Assembly (NCBI GenBank): GCA_965207045.1 | Contig: OZ242261.1 | Location: forward strand, 1,116,001 to 1,180,000 | From: G965207045 sp965207045 | GTDB lineage: Bacteria; Pseudomonadota; Alphaproteobacteria; Rickettsiales; Anaplasmataceae | Direction: 5' to 3' | Length of the DNA stretch: 64,000 bases | Shown: positions 1 to 8,792 of the stretch, in pieces | Numbering within the stretch: the stretch's first letter is position 1 | How the letters are laid out: each line of letters begins with the position of its first letter | The notes under the pieces: generated by a model | What the model was told of the DNA's origin: nothing | Database searches by the model: none | What the model saw: the letters and a program-made list of their open reading frames with translations, nothing else | Position numbers and translations under genes: made by a program

Positions 1-55
1 CTTGTAATAGGTCTTTTTTATGCTTAGTTAATTTATGAATAAGAGGTAGACATTT

Positions 56-1030
56 ATGGCAGATGGAAATGTTTTTACTAAAGAGCACATTATTGGAAAA
101 ATAAAGTTTGAAAAGCCAAGTTTAAAGATGGTAAAAAGCTCTGTTTTTTGTGCACCAAGGGGTTTTTTTGTTTTTATAATCGCGTTCTTTTGTTTTATTG
201 ATAGTCTTATATCTAAAGGTAAAAAAGGAAAAAAAAGTATACTTGAAAAAAGAAAAAGAGAAGCACTTTATGGTATGTTTCATAATATAGCACCGTTTTT
301 GGAAGTAGTTCTAGTATTAATTCCAATTATGTGTTTTATGCACTTTTATGTTGCAAAGAGATTTAATTTGTCTTCAACTGCAGTAAATTTAATAACCGCA
401 TTAATTTGTATTATGTTTGCATTTACTATCTGCATGTCGTTAAGAATGCTTGGAATAAGAAAAGACTGCTGTAACGATATAAATTTTGAAAAAGGCATAT
501 TTAATGAAAACGGAGATTTTAGATGGATTTCCTTTAGTGTTCCAGAGAGAAATGAAGGTGTTCCTGACTACTTTAGAGTTGATGTTTCAAAAGAAGAAAA
601 AGACGTTAATTGTAACGATGAGCCTACTAGAAGGCCAGGACAAAAAATATTTTTTAAAGTTATATATTGTGTTCTACATATTCCTATTGTCTTAATTCAA
701 TTTATCGATGTCATTTTCAGAACGATTTTTGACCTAATTTCTTATCCATTTAAGAAGTGTTTTGAAAAGTATAAAAATACATTAAATATTTCTGAAGAAG
801 AAAAAAATAAAAATGTTTTGGGCAGTGTTTTGCTTGAAGATACACTAGAATTACTGAAAAATTTTCTATTTTCAATTAATATGATTATTGTTTCTTTTCC
901 ATTCTGTGAGCAAAGAGTTGGATTATACGTAAATGATGTTTTATGTGAGAAGAAAGAAGTGAGAACAAAGTTTTCTGTAGAATGTACAGAAGGTGTTAAA
1001 GAAAAAAGGGGTTGTTCCTGTGAAAAATAA
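56..1030 (+). CDS. Unknown multi-pass membrane protein
   Basis: A 324-residue protein I do not recognise. Hydrophobic stretches lie near residues 36-50, 82-102, 110-128, 201-230 and 265-285, separated by lysine-rich loops, so it is probably an inner-membrane protein. The start is an ATG preceded by AAGAGG at a suitable distance. Its last 11 bases overlap the preferred GTG start of ferrochelatase, so the two genes are probably co-transcribed. The C-terminal 40 residues are charged and contain several cysteines. No family motif is apparent; a lineage-specific protein is likely. Confidence 0.6.
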   Translation: MADGNVFTKEHIIGKIKFEKPSLKMVKSSVFCAPRGFFVFIIAFFCFIDSLISKGKKGKKSILEKRKREALYGMFHNIAPFLEVVLVLIPIMCFMHFYVAKRFNLSSTAVNLITALICIMFAFTICMSLRMLGIRKDCCNDINFEKGIFNENGDFRWISFSVPERNEGVPDYFRVDVSKEEKDVNCNDEPTRRPGQKIFFKVIYCVLHIPIVLIQFIDVIFRTIFDLISYPFKKCFEKYKNTLNISEEEKNKNVLGSVLLEDTLELLKNFLFSINMIIVSFPFCEQRVGLYVNDVLCEKKEVRTKFSVECTEGVKEKRGCSCEK

Positions 1031-2006
1031 AAAAATAGTAATTCTGTTTAATTTAGGAGGACCTAATTCAATTTCTGCTATAAAACCGTTTCTATTTAAT
1101 TTATTCAATGATAGATTTATAATAGACTTACCAAATCCTTTTCGTTATTTTTTAGCAAAGTATATTTCTCATAAGAGATTCAAAATTGCTAAAGAAATAT
1201 ATTCTTTTTTAGGTGGAAAGTCTCCTATCTTAGAAGAAACACAAAAGCAAGCTGAAAAACTGGAGAAGTTTTTAGGCAATGATTATAAAGTGTTTATTGC
1301 TATGAGGTATTGGAAGCCTTTTATAGAAGATACTTTAAAAAAAGTAGATAATTATTCGCCTAAAGAAGTAATTCTTTTACCATTATATCCACAGTATTCT
1401 ATTAGCACTACATTGTCTTTTATAAAAAGTAGTATAAAAAAAATAAAATATAAAAAGAGAATAATATGCTGTTATCCTAACGAAAATAGTTTTATAGAAG
1501 CACACTCAGAATTGATAATAAAAGCTTATAATAAAGCTAAGAAATTTGGTAAGGTAAGAATATTGTTTACTGCTCACGGTTTGCCATGCGATATTATTGA
1601 AAAAGGAGATCCATATGAATGGCAAGTTAATCTTACAGCAAAATTAGTAGTAAAAAAAATAGCTATAGATAATTTAGATTGGTTAGTTTGTTATCAAAGT
1701 AAAGTTGGTAAAAAAAAGTGGTTAGAGCCAAGTACTGAGTTTGAAATAACTAAAGCTGTTAAAGATAAGGTAAATTTGATTTTAGTTCCTATAGCTTTTG
1801 TTTCAGAACATTCTGAAACTTTGGTTGAACTTGATATAGAATACAAGAAAATAGCATCTAAAATAAAATACTTTAGAGTTCCAACATTGAGTTGTAATGA
1901 TCATTTTATGAAAGCTTTATCAAATCTGTGTTTCAATAATAAACCTTGTAGACAAGTTTGTCCAAAAGAGTATAAAATGTGTTGGAGAAATTTATTCAAT
2001 ACTTAA
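1020..2006 (+). CDS. hemH: Ferrochelatase
   Basis: Inserts ferrous iron into protoporphyrin IX, the last step of haem synthesis. The 328-residue product starts with the family's NLGGP motif, has TAHGLP near residue 184 (with the catalytic histidine at 186), a QSKVGKKKWLEPST segment and EHSETLVELD near 262-271 (the second metal-binding region). I chose the GTG at 1020, which puts NLGGP where the family has it and lies behind an AGGGG; a GTG at 993 is also possible. Four cysteines cluster in the last 25 residues. Some ferrochelatases hold a [2Fe-2S] cluster through C-terminal cysteines, so this one may too (inference). The 3' end overlaps the convergent FKBP-like gene by 15 bases. Confidence 0.93.
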   Translation: MKNKKIVILFNLGGPNSISAIKPFLFNLFNDRFIIDLPNPFRYFLAKYISHKRFKIAKEIYSFLGGKSPILEETQKQAEKLEKFLGNDYKVFIAMRYWKPFIEDTLKKVDNYSPKEVILLPLYPQYSISTTLSFIKSSIKKIKYKKRIICCYPNENSFIEAHSELIIKAYNKAKKFGKVRILFTAHGLPCDIIEKGDPYEWQVNLTAKLVVKKIAIDNLDWLVCYQSKVGKKKWLEPSTEFEITKAVKDKVNLILVPIAFVSEHSETLVELDIEYKKIASKIKYFRVPTLSCNDHFMKALSNLCFNNKPCRQVCPKEYKMCWRNLFNT

Positions 2007-2783
2007 GTCTATAATGCTAATTTGGTCTTTTGGAAAATTTTCATCTAGTAAATCTGAAGGAGATATAATAGTGCGCTCATTTCCCGGCATCATTTCAATT
2101 GTACCTAACTCAAAAGCTAAAGGAACTTTACCTTCTCCGATTTTGAAACTAATGCTATTTTCGCTTATTTGTTTTCCATTTATATTTCTGACTTTATATC
2201 TTATTGAAACTTCATCTCCACACATTAGTGCTTTTCTATGATTTTTTATATTTTCAAATATTAGAAGATTTTCTATTGTAATAGGATGGTGATTTAATAT
2301 CTTTTTTAGAGTAACTTCATATTTTGTTAATTTTTCTGAAAATTTGTTTGGAACAGTTATTTTTCTTTTTCCACCCTCTTTCATTCCTATAATTCCTATG
2401 TTAAGAGTTCTTATTTTACTTGTTCCTAGTATAATGATTTTTTCTTGAATTCTGTTATCTTCTGTTTTTATCTCTATGAGAATTCTTTGGCCACATAAAA
2501 CACTTTTACCATCGCCTTTACTTATATCATCTATTTTTAGCAACTTATTATCATAAAAGGTTTTTTTTATGTTATTTATTATTCCACTTTTGTTTAAGTT
2601 ATAATCTATACGCCACTCTATAATTGGTACTATAATATGTGATGATATAGTTTTTATAATATTATTATTTATTTCTAATTCTATACCATATTTTGAATAA
2701 TATTTTCCCATTGAAGAAAGTGTGTGGTAAAATAAAGAAATTACTGTGAAAATTGATATAAGATAAATATACACTTTCTTCAT
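1992..2783 (-). CDS. FKBP-like anchored peptidyl-prolyl isomerase
   Basis: A 263-residue protein with one N-terminal hydrophobic segment (residues 4-22), so probably tethered to the inner membrane facing the periplasm. Two weakly conserved FKBP-like domains follow: the first around 87-165 has GDGK and GMKEGGKRKITVP, the second around 185-263 has IGEGKVPLAFE and MMPGNERTI. These match the FKBP pattern of a glycine-rich flap followed by a 'GMKxGxxR' turn. Aromatic active-site residues typical of FKBPs are poorly kept, so it may act more as a chaperone than an isomerase. It lies tail to tail with hemH. Confidence 0.6.
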   Translation of the reverse strand: MKKVYIYLISIFTVISLFYHTLSSMGKYYSKYGIELEINNNIIKTISSHIIVPIIEWRIDYNLNKSGIINNIKKTFYDNKLLKIDDISKGDGKSVLCGQRILIEIKTEDNRIQEKIIILGTSKIRTLNIGIIGMKEGGKRKITVPNKFSEKLTKYEVTLKKILNHHPITIENLLIFENIKNHRKALMCGDEVSIRYKVRNINGKQISENSISFKIGEGKVPLAFELGTIEMMPGNERTIISPSDLLDENFPKDQISIIDLSIE

Positions 2784-2842
2784 TCTTACTTCATTATTTA
2801 TATGTAAAAATTTATTATCTATTTTTATATTTAAGAAAACAA

Positions 2843-2858
2843 TGTTTCACGTGAAACA
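2843..2858. promoter_or_regulatory. parS: parS centromere site
   Basis: The 16-base perfect palindrome TGTTTCACGTGAAACA is identical to the canonical bacterial parS consensus. It extends by two more symmetric bases on each side (2841-2860). It lies just upstream of parA-parB, where ParB would nucleate on it. Its presence implies that the chromosome origin is near, as parS sites usually cluster there. Confidence 0.95.
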
Positions 2859-2909
2859 TTGACTTTGTCTTTATACTACATTAATTTATATCAAACAATG
2901 TTTAATCAA

Positions 2910-3665
2910 ATGTCAAAAATAATAGCTATTGCAAATCAAAAAGGAGGTGTTGGAAAAACAACTACAAGTATAAATCTTGCTACTGTATTTGCTGCATTAG
3001 GGAATAAAACACTTCTAATTGATTTAGACCCTCAGGGAAATACTAGTACTGGTCTTGGAATAAGTAGTGAGAGTAGAAATAATAGTATCTATGATGTTTT
3101 GATAGAGAAAAAAATAAAGCCGTTAAATATAAAGGAGACTATAGTACCTCTTTTATCTATCATAACTTCTAATATTAATCTATCTGCTGCGGAAATAGAA
3201 TTAATAAATGTAAAAGATCGTGAATATGTTTTAAAAAATGTTTTACAGGATTTGAATTATGACTTTATAATAATAGATTGTCCACCATCGTTAGGTTTGT
3301 TGACTGTTAATGCATTAACTGCAGCTGATTCAGTAATAATACCATCTCAATGTGAATTCTTTGCTTTAGAAGGATTGAGTTACTTGCTGAAAACAATATA
3401 TTTGGTAAAAAAAAATTTGAACAGAAATTTGTATATAGACGGAATTATTTTAACTATGTATGATAGAAGAAATAAGTTAAGTCAACAAGTGGAGCTTGAT
3501 GTTAGAAAATATTTTAAGTATAAAGTTTTTAAAACTATTATTCCAAGAAATGTTAAGTTATCAGAAGCTCCTTCGCATGGAAAACCTGCAATAATTTATG
3601 ATATGAAATGTGCAGGATCGAAATCTTATTTACATTTAGTTAGAGAGATATTGGGAAATGAATAA
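2910..3665 (+). CDS. parA: Chromosome partitioning ATPase ParA
   Basis: Walker-type ATPase (Soj/ParA) that, with ParB bound at parS, moves replicated origins apart. The deviant Walker A motif KGGVGKTT is at residues 11-18 with the signature first lysine, followed by the A' segment LLIDLDPQGN and Walker B IIIDCPPS. The chosen ATG (2910) gives the standard start MSKIIAIANQKGG and 251 residues; an ATG at 2898 and a TTG at 2859 inside the parS flank are less likely. The parB start overlaps the end by 8 bases, so the pair is translated from one mRNA. Confidence 0.95.
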   Translation: MSKIIAIANQKGGVGKTTTSINLATVFAALGNKTLLIDLDPQGNTSTGLGISSESRNNSIYDVLIEKKIKPLNIKETIVPLLSIITSNINLSAAEIELINVKDREYVLKNVLQDLNYDFIIIDCPPSLGLLTVNALTAADSVIIPSQCEFFALEGLSYLLKTIYLVKKNLNRNLYIDGIILTMYDRRNKLSQQVELDVRKYFKYKVFKTIIPRNVKLSEAPSHGKPAIIYDMKCAGSKSYLHLVREILGNE

Positions 3666-4503
3666 ATTAGGGATGGGCTTATCTACTCTTATACCAAATA
3701 AGGAAGATGAGATTTATAAAAAAGGAAACGAAAGAAAGGTAAGATTATCATTTCTGTATCCAAGTAAATTTCAAACAAGAAAGAACTTTAAGGATGATAA
3801 ATTGCAAGAGCTTTCTGATTCTATAAAGTCTAATGGTGTTATACAACCCATTATAATTAGAAAAAGAGAAAAAGATAAATATGAGATAATAGCTGGAGAA
3901 AGACGATGGAGAGCTAGTAAAATTGCAGGTCTTGATGAAATACCTGCTATAGTTGTTGATGTTGATGATGAAAAAGCTCTTGAGATATCTATAATTGAGA
4001 ATGTTCAAAGGGATGATTTAAATGTACTTGAAGAGGCGATAGGGTATCAGAACTTAATTAGTAATTTCAATTATTTACAAGATGATATATCAAAAATTGT
4101 TGGTAAAAGTAGAAGTCATATTTCTAATTGCATGAGAATTTTATCTTTATCGGAAGAAATTAAAGATTTAATAAGAAAAGATTTTCTTTCAATGGGACAC
4201 GCAAGAGCTTTAGTTGGTGTAGAAAATGCAACTGAATTTGCAAAGCATATAATACAAAAATCTCTTAATGTTAGACAAACAGAATCTTTGGTAAAAAAAG
4301 GTAAGAAAAAAATAAAATCTGTAAGTTCAGTAGATAAAGAAGAAAAAAAAAGTGAAGATATTATTGTTTTAGAAAAAAGATTATCAACCAAACTTGGTTT
4401 AGAGGTAACAATTCATGACAATAAAAAAGATGGTTTTGTTGCTATAAAATTCAAAAATTTAAGTGAACTTGAAACTATTTTGAGGAAACTGAACCAGAAT
4501 TAG
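3658..4503 (+). CDS. parB: Chromosome partitioning protein ParB
   Basis: Centromere-binding CTP-dependent clamp that loads at parS and spreads. The 281-residue protein has the N-terminal GMGLSTLIP peptide that stimulates ParA. The ParB/Srx domain contains AGERRWRA (residues 79-86), part of the CTP-binding pocket, and ENVQRDDLNVLEEA. A helix-turn-helix follows (ISKIVGKSRSHISN, about 144-157). The C-terminal dimerisation domain ends in VAIKFKNLSELETIL. It overlaps parA by 8 bases; the matching parS lies upstream of parA. Confidence 0.95.
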   Translation: MNKLGMGLSTLIPNKEDEIYKKGNERKVRLSFLYPSKFQTRKNFKDDKLQELSDSIKSNGVIQPIIIRKREKDKYEIIAGERRWRASKIAGLDEIPAIVVDVDDEKALEISIIENVQRDDLNVLEEAIGYQNLISNFNYLQDDISKIVGKSRSHISNCMRILSLSEEIKDLIRKDFLSMGHARALVGVENATEFAKHIIQKSLNVRQTESLVKKGKKKIKSVSSVDKEEKKSEDIIVLEKRLSTKLGLEVTIHDNKKDGFVAIKFKNLSELETILRKLNQN

Positions 4504-4518
4504 TCTTCTTAGAAGAGT

Positions 4519-5286
4519 CTATTTTTGATTTGAAAGGGTAAATATCTCAACTCCATCTTCTGTTACACCAACTGAATGTTCAAATTGTGCTGAAAGAGAC
4601 ATATCTTTTGTTGTTACAGTCCAACCGTCATGTTTGCTTAAAGTAGTATGATGTTTACCAATATTTATCATAGGCTCAATAGTAAAAAACATACCTTTTT
4701 CTAAAACTAAATCGCCATCATTTGTACTATAATGTACCACATTAGGTTGAGCATGGAATATCTTTCCTAATCCATGTCCACAGTAATCACGAACCACAGA
4801 ATAACCATAACCGTCTATATATTTTTGTATAGCTCGACCTATATCATTAAGCATTTTTCCTGGTTTGATAGCTCCTATTCCTAACATTAAGGCTTCATAG
4901 GTTGCTTTACACAATCTCTGTGCTTTAATAGATGGCTTTCCGACAAAAAACATACGACTTGTATCTCCATGCCACCCATCTAAAATTACAGTCACATCAA
5001 TATTTACAATATCACCGCTTGCTAATGGTTTGTCATCTGGTATTCCATGACAGACAACATGATTTTTGGAAGTACAAATAGATTTTGGAAAACCTTTATA
5101 ATTCAGCGGAGCTGGAATAGCACCTGCTTTTATAATGAAGTTATGGCATAAATCATTCAATTCATTCGTTGTAGTGCCGGGTTTTACATATTTATGAATA
5201 AAATCAAGAACTTTAGCAGCTAATTCTCCGGCTTTTCTCATACCAAAAAAACCTTCTTTATTATGTATAGTTATATTTTTTGTCAT
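4519..5286 (-). CDS. map: Methionine aminopeptidase, type I
   Basis: Removes the initiator methionine from nascent proteins. All five metal ligands of the pita-bread fold are present: D97, D108, H171, E204 and E236, within NIDVTV, GDTSRMFF, CGHGLG, TIEPMIN and QFEHSVGV. The 255-residue length fits the single-domain type I bacterial enzyme. It is transcribed opposite to parB and lies 5 bases downstream of the LD-carboxypeptidase gene in the same direction, so the two probably form an operon. Confidence 0.96.
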   Translation of the reverse strand: MTKNITIHNKEGFFGMRKAGELAAKVLDFIHKYVKPGTTTNELNDLCHNFIIKAGAIPAPLNYKGFPKSICTSKNHVVCHGIPDDKPLASGDIVNIDVTVILDGWHGDTSRMFFVGKPSIKAQRLCKATYEALMLGIGAIKPGKMLNDIGRAIQKYIDGYGYSVVRDYCGHGLGKIFHAQPNVVHYSTNDGDLVLEKGMFFTIEPMINIGKHHTTLSKHDGWTVTTKDMSLSAQFEHSVGVTEDGVEIFTLSNQK

Positions 5287-5291
5287 TCTTG

Positions 5292-6224
5292 TTATATTAC
5301 TCCTGTTGATAAATACAGGTTTTCAGCATCAATAGTGTATGTTGAGTTGTATATTATAGGTTTGTTTTCTGATCCGTGTCCAATTCCACTCATATGAAAT
5401 ACTGGGATATCTACTTTTTCTGCAAATCTTTCCATGACTTGAGGTATTAATTCTTCGTCTAATGTTTTTACAAAATCACATAGTATGACAGCTTTTGCTT
5501 CTTCAAAAATATTAGCCTGATTCAAATGAGTTAAAGCTCTTTCTATTTTATACGCTGGCTCTCCTATATCTTCCAAAAATATTATCTTGTCTTTTGTATC
5601 AATCTCCCAATTAGTACCAAGACTTTTCTCTACCAAAGTTAGATTTCCTCCTGTCATTTTGCCTATTATTCTGTTCTCATTTATATAACTGTTGCTGATT
5701 TGCTTTTCTATTCTATAATTTGTGCTTTCTTTTTCATTAAATAGTATGTCAATTAGTAATTCTTCTGATTCCTTTGTGTAATAGTCTTCTATTAACTTTT
5801 CAAGCATAGGGCCATGTATACTTAATATTTCATGTTCATTTTGTAAGTAAATATGAAGAGCAGTTATGTCACTATATCCTATTAATATCTTGTCATTAAC
5901 TATTTCTGATAAGCCATCAAAACCTTTTATCTTTCCTTCTAAGTAAGGGATTATTTCTGTTGCACCTTCTCCTCCTCTGATACACCAAAGGAGTTTACTA
6001 TCTTCTCTTACTAATGCTTCTTTGAATGCATTTGCTCTGTATTCATTCGTATTAGAATAAAATATATCTTCGTTTGAGTATATATCATCTGCAATTCTTG
6101 GAATTAGGTCAAACGATTCAATGTATTTTGCTATATTATCCAAATCTTCTTTTTTTCCTCTTCCAGAAGGAGCTAATACATCAACAATATCGCCTTTTTT
6201 TAATGTCTGAAGTAAGTTATTCAT
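5292..6224 (-). CDS. ldcA: LD-carboxypeptidase (peptidase S66)
   Basis: Serine peptidase of the S66 family that removes the terminal D-alanine from tetrapeptide stems during peptidoglycan recycling. The catalytic triad is visible: S118 in IGYSDI, E218 in FLEDIGEPAYKIER and H283 in GIGHGSENKP. The 310-residue length is normal for the family. The microcin C7 immunity protein MccF belongs to the same family, but murE and murA in this window favour a cell-wall role. It is followed directly by map. Confidence 0.85.
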   Translation of the reverse strand: MNNLLQTLKKGDIVDVLAPSGRGKKEDLDNIAKYIESFDLIPRIADDIYSNEDIFYSNTNEYRANAFKEALVREDSKLLWCIRGGEGATEIIPYLEGKIKGFDGLSEIVNDKILIGYSDITALHIYLQNEHEILSIHGPMLEKLIEDYYTKESEELLIDILFNEKESTNYRIEKQISNSYINENRIIGKMTGGNLTLVEKSLGTNWEIDTKDKIIFLEDIGEPAYKIERALTHLNQANIFEEAKAVILCDFVKTLDEELIPQVMERFAEKVDIPVFHMSGIGHGSENKPIIYNSTYTIDAENLYLSTGVI

Positions 6225-6601
6225 AGGTGCTTTCTTTATAAATGAATTTAATTATATGCATATTTTTCAAAATTTGAATAAATGATTTATGAACTTAGAA
6301 TCTTTTTATGGTATATGCTTGATTAACCGAATCTTCCTTGTATTCTGCTCATATGAAATAATATTAGGTTTAGCCTACAATGGCTAATAAATCTTTGTAC
6401 TGATGTATATCATTATTTAATACTACTACTTTGTCCTTTTGCAATATCTCAGTAAAAAAAACTTAATCTTTACTTAGAAGTAAGAATTATAATAGTTGTA
6501 GTAGTCAGGAGATAAATTAGTTATATTTTTGCAGGTTTGAAAAATTTTTGTTTGTAGGTTACAATTATTTTTAGTATGATTCTTAAACGAAACTATTTCT
6601 C
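6225..6601. other. Intergenic region between ldcA and carD
   Basis: This 377-base gap between divergent genes holds no convincing gene. It contains the carD promoter (6537-6565), a short inverted repeat CTTACTTAGAAGTAAG around 6467-6482, and matching ACTACTAC/GTAGTAGT arms about 75 bases apart. I could not match it to 4.5S, 6S, tmRNA or RNase P motifs. I also saw no clear DnaA boxes, so I do not call it the origin despite parS 3.5 kb away. Confidence 0.4.
6537..6565 (+). promoter_or_regulatory. Putative sigma-70 promoter of carD
   Basis: TTGAAA (6537-6542) and TACAAT (6560-6565) are separated by 17 bases. This is close to the vegetative consensus and ends 36 bases before the carD ATG. Confidence 0.6.
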
Positions 6602-7159
6602 ATGAAAAACCAAATGTTTAAGGTAGGTGATAAGGTTGTTTATCCTTCTCATAAAAGTATTGGAACAGTTTTATCTATTTCAGAAGAAGAGGTCGGAGGT
6701 AAGAAAGTTAATCTTTATAGAATCAGTTTTCAAAAAGATAATATGGTATTACACATACCTGTTGATACTGTACTTAAATCTGGTCTTAGGATTCTGAATT
6801 CAAAGGAGTATATAAGTAAAGATGTGATTCCAGTTTTGTTTGTTGCAAGTGAGAGGAAAGATGAAGCTTGGAGAAGCTGTTCAAGTGAATATGAAGCAAA
6901 GTTAAATTCTGGAGATTTGGTTTTGATTGCAGAAATTGTTCGTGATTTATGCGTTGAAGGAAACTTTACTTATAGTAAACTTAACGTTTATGAAGCTGCT
7001 TTGGATCGTTTAGTTTCTGAGGTTTCTTCTGTTTATAATATCTCTTATGAAAGAGCAAAAAAGCGCTTACTTATGATAAAAAAAGGCCTTGCTAGGTCTA
7101 TTGAAGAAGCAAATAGTGATGATGTAGAAACAGAAAAAGTCAAAGAAAAAGTGTTTTAA
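6602..7159 (+). CDS. carD: CarD/CdnL-family RNA polymerase-binding regulator
   Basis: Global transcription factor that binds the beta subunit of RNA polymerase and stabilises open promoter complexes, notably at rRNA promoters. The N-terminal Tudor-like RNAP-interaction domain begins KVGDKVVYPSHKSIGTV. The helical DNA-contacting domain (about 75-170) has YERAKKRLLMIKKGLA near the end. The 185-residue length is typical. It is a single-gene unit with its own good promoter. Confidence 0.92.
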   Translation: MKNQMFKVGDKVVYPSHKSIGTVLSISEEEVGGKKVNLYRISFQKDNMVLHIPVDTVLKSGLRILNSKEYISKDVIPVLFVASERKDEAWRSCSSEYEAKLNSGDLVLIAEIVRDLCVEGNFTYSKLNVYEAALDRLVSEVSSVYNISYERAKKRLLMIKKGLARSIEEANSDDVETEKVKEKVF

Positions 7160-7314
7160 TGTAACAAGTCACTTACCATCTTTTGTTGAAAATCGTGAAA
7201 GCATAACATATCTCTACCATCACTGATGCCGTTGATTCAGTACCACTGCAACAGATTTTATATGAATACCAACTTAGTGAATCTTCTTCATAGGATAGTT
7301 ATTTACAAAATTTG

Positions 7315-7782
7315 TTAAAATGGTATCTCATCATCATCAATTTCTTCCAACTCTTGTGTGTTATTGTTTTTATTTAATTCTTCTTTTTCTAGATTGTTTT
7401 TTTCCTTATTGTCTAGGTTCTGAGATGGTTTTTCATAATCTAGTATAATTAAAACAGAATTGAATTGTTGTAAAACTACTTCTGTTATATATCGTTCGTT
7501 ACCGTTACCATCTCTCCATTTTCTAGTTTTTAAAGCACCTTCAATGTATACTTTAGTTCCCTTTTTTAGGTTTTTCTGTGATATTTGTACAAGCTTTTCA
7601 TTGAATACTACTATATTATGCCATTCTGTTTTCTCAACTCGTTCATTAGTATTTTTATCAATCCAGGATTCAGAGGTTGCTATAGAAAATGTTGCTAATT
7701 GTTTAGAATCTTGCATCATGCGAATGTCAGGATCTTTTCCTAAACGACCTATTAAAGTTACCTTGTTTAAACTGTTAACCAT
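7315..7782 (-). CDS. ssb: Single-stranded DNA-binding protein
   Basis: Binds single-stranded DNA during replication and repair. The OB fold begins NSLNKVTLIGRLGKDPDIR and includes WHNIVVFNEKLVQ and VYIEGALKTRKW. A glutamate- and asparagine-rich linker leads to the acidic tail DDDEIPF, the docking peptide for RecO, PriA, DnaE and other partners. The 155-residue length is standard. Confidence 0.96.
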   Translation of the reverse strand: MVNSLNKVTLIGRLGKDPDIRMMQDSKQLATFSIATSESWIDKNTNERVEKTEWHNIVVFNEKLVQISQKNLKKGTKVYIEGALKTRKWRDGNGNERYITEVVLQQFNSVLIILDYEKPSQNLDNKEKNNLEKEELNKNNNTQELEEIDDDEIPF

Positions 7783-7906
7783 AATATTAGCTCAATAAAG
7801 AAAGGCTAATCGTACTCTAAATAAGCCTTCCTTTCAAGGTCACAAAGTTTTATCTATTTTACAGAAGTTTTTTTGCATTTTAACATGGAGTGGTGTTTAT
7901 GTGATG

Positions 7907-7979
7907 TGGAAGCAAGCGGAGTCGAACCGCTGGCCTTCTGTGTGCAAAACAGACGCTCTACCAGCTGAGCTATGCCCCC
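7907..7979 (-). tRNA. tRNA-Ala (anticodon TGC)
   Basis: A full 73-base cloverleaf reads on the minus strand. The acceptor stem GGGGGCA pairs with TGCTTCC (two G-T pairs). The anticodon stem TCTGT/ACAGA encloses TTTGCAC with anticodon TGC. The T-loop is GGTTCGACTCC. The discriminator base is A. CCA is not encoded, so it must be added after transcription. Confidence 0.96.
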
Positions 7980-8006
7980 CATTGTTTATTGCCGAGAAAT
8001 AAAGTA

Positions 8007-8035
8007 ATAGTAATTTGCTTTGTGAGAATTGTCAA
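8007..8035 (-). promoter_or_regulatory. Putative promoter of tRNA-Ala
   Basis: On the minus strand a perfect TTGACA (8035-8030) is followed after 17 bases by TACTAT (8012-8007), 27 bases before the tRNA 5' end. The -35 is perfect and the -10 matches four of six. Confidence 0.45.
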
Positions 8036-8048
8036 GTAAGGTTTCCAC

Positions 8049-8777
8049 ATGGAGATAATTTCAGAAGAAAATTTTATACAAATTTTACTAATATTGTGCC
8101 GTTTATTGCCAATAATTATATTTCTACCAGGAGCAAATTACGTTCCTGTTAATATCAAGTTACTTTTTGCTATTGTGTTTTCTTTCTTGCTTACTTTTGT
8201 TTTAGAAAATGATTGGGGAGAGTTTAATCTTGCATTATATGTACAGGAAGGTCTGATAGGAACTGTTATTGGTTTATCTATAAACATATTGTTCCAAAGT
8301 ATAAACGCTGCCGGAGCTATGATTGCGTCTCAATCTGGTCTATCGCAAGCAACGTTTTTTAACCCAGCAAATTTTAATCAAGAGAGTGCAGTTGCAAAGT
8401 TTCTTTTCTTACTTATTATAACTTTAGTTTTTGTTACTGATAGTCATATGGTTATATTTTCTAGTGTCTTGAATACTTATGAAATAATACCGCCAAGAAT
8501 AGATACAATGGAATATTTAAACTTAATAACCTATTCTGTAGTGAAAAGTTTTGAACTTGCAATTAAATTTGCTCTTCCTATTGCAACGATTTGTACTCTA
8601 GTTTATTTTGCATCTGGAATTATTGGGAAATTAATACCTTATATACAAATATTTTTTATAGTTGCTCCCTTGCAAATATGTATTGGTATGGTAACACTAT
8701 TCTTAACCTTGTTAGGTGTAGTCTTGTGGTTTTTGGATAGTTGCAATAATTTCCTAATGGGTTTTTATCAAAGTTAA
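8049..8777 (+). CDS. fliR: Flagellar export apparatus protein FliR
   Basis: Integral membrane component of the flagellar type III export gate, which forms the FliPQR pore. The 242-residue protein is almost entirely hydrophobic with about six membrane segments. It keeps family features: the GLSINILFQSINAAGAMIAS region, a conserved NPANFNQES loop after the second pair of helices, FVTDSHMVIFSS, FELAIKFALP and the C-terminal GKLIPYIQIFFIVAPLQICIGM. The non-flagellar homologue SctT is an alternative, but fliH- and fliN-like genes at 24.7-25.6 kb favour flagellar ancestry. It is isolated from other flagellar genes here and lies between tRNA-Ala (opposite strand) and a small lipoprotein. Confidence 0.85.
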   Translation: MEIISEENFIQILLILCRLLPIIIFLPGANYVPVNIKLLFAIVFSFLLTFVLENDWGEFNLALYVQEGLIGTVIGLSINILFQSINAAGAMIASQSGLSQATFFNPANFNQESAVAKFLFLLIITLVFVTDSHMVIFSSVLNTYEIIPPRIDTMEYLNLITYSVVKSFELAIKFALPIATICTLVYFASGIIGKLIPYIQIFFIVAPLQICIGMVTLFLTLLGVVLWFLDSCNNFLMGFYQS

Positions 8778-8792
8778 AGAGAGATTTTTTTT

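Noticed and set aside
6296..6394. Small plus-strand frame of 32 codons in the gap before carD
   Set aside because: No ribosome-binding site and no recognisable features; probably chance.
6225..6601. Origin of replication near parS
   Set aside because: No cluster of DnaA boxes was seen and the position is not at a clear skew change that I can judge by eye.
8049..8777. fliR as a non-flagellar type III secretion component (SctT)
   Set aside because: Sequence alone cannot exclude it, but no secretion-specific gene is present and fliH/fliN-like genes are in the same window.
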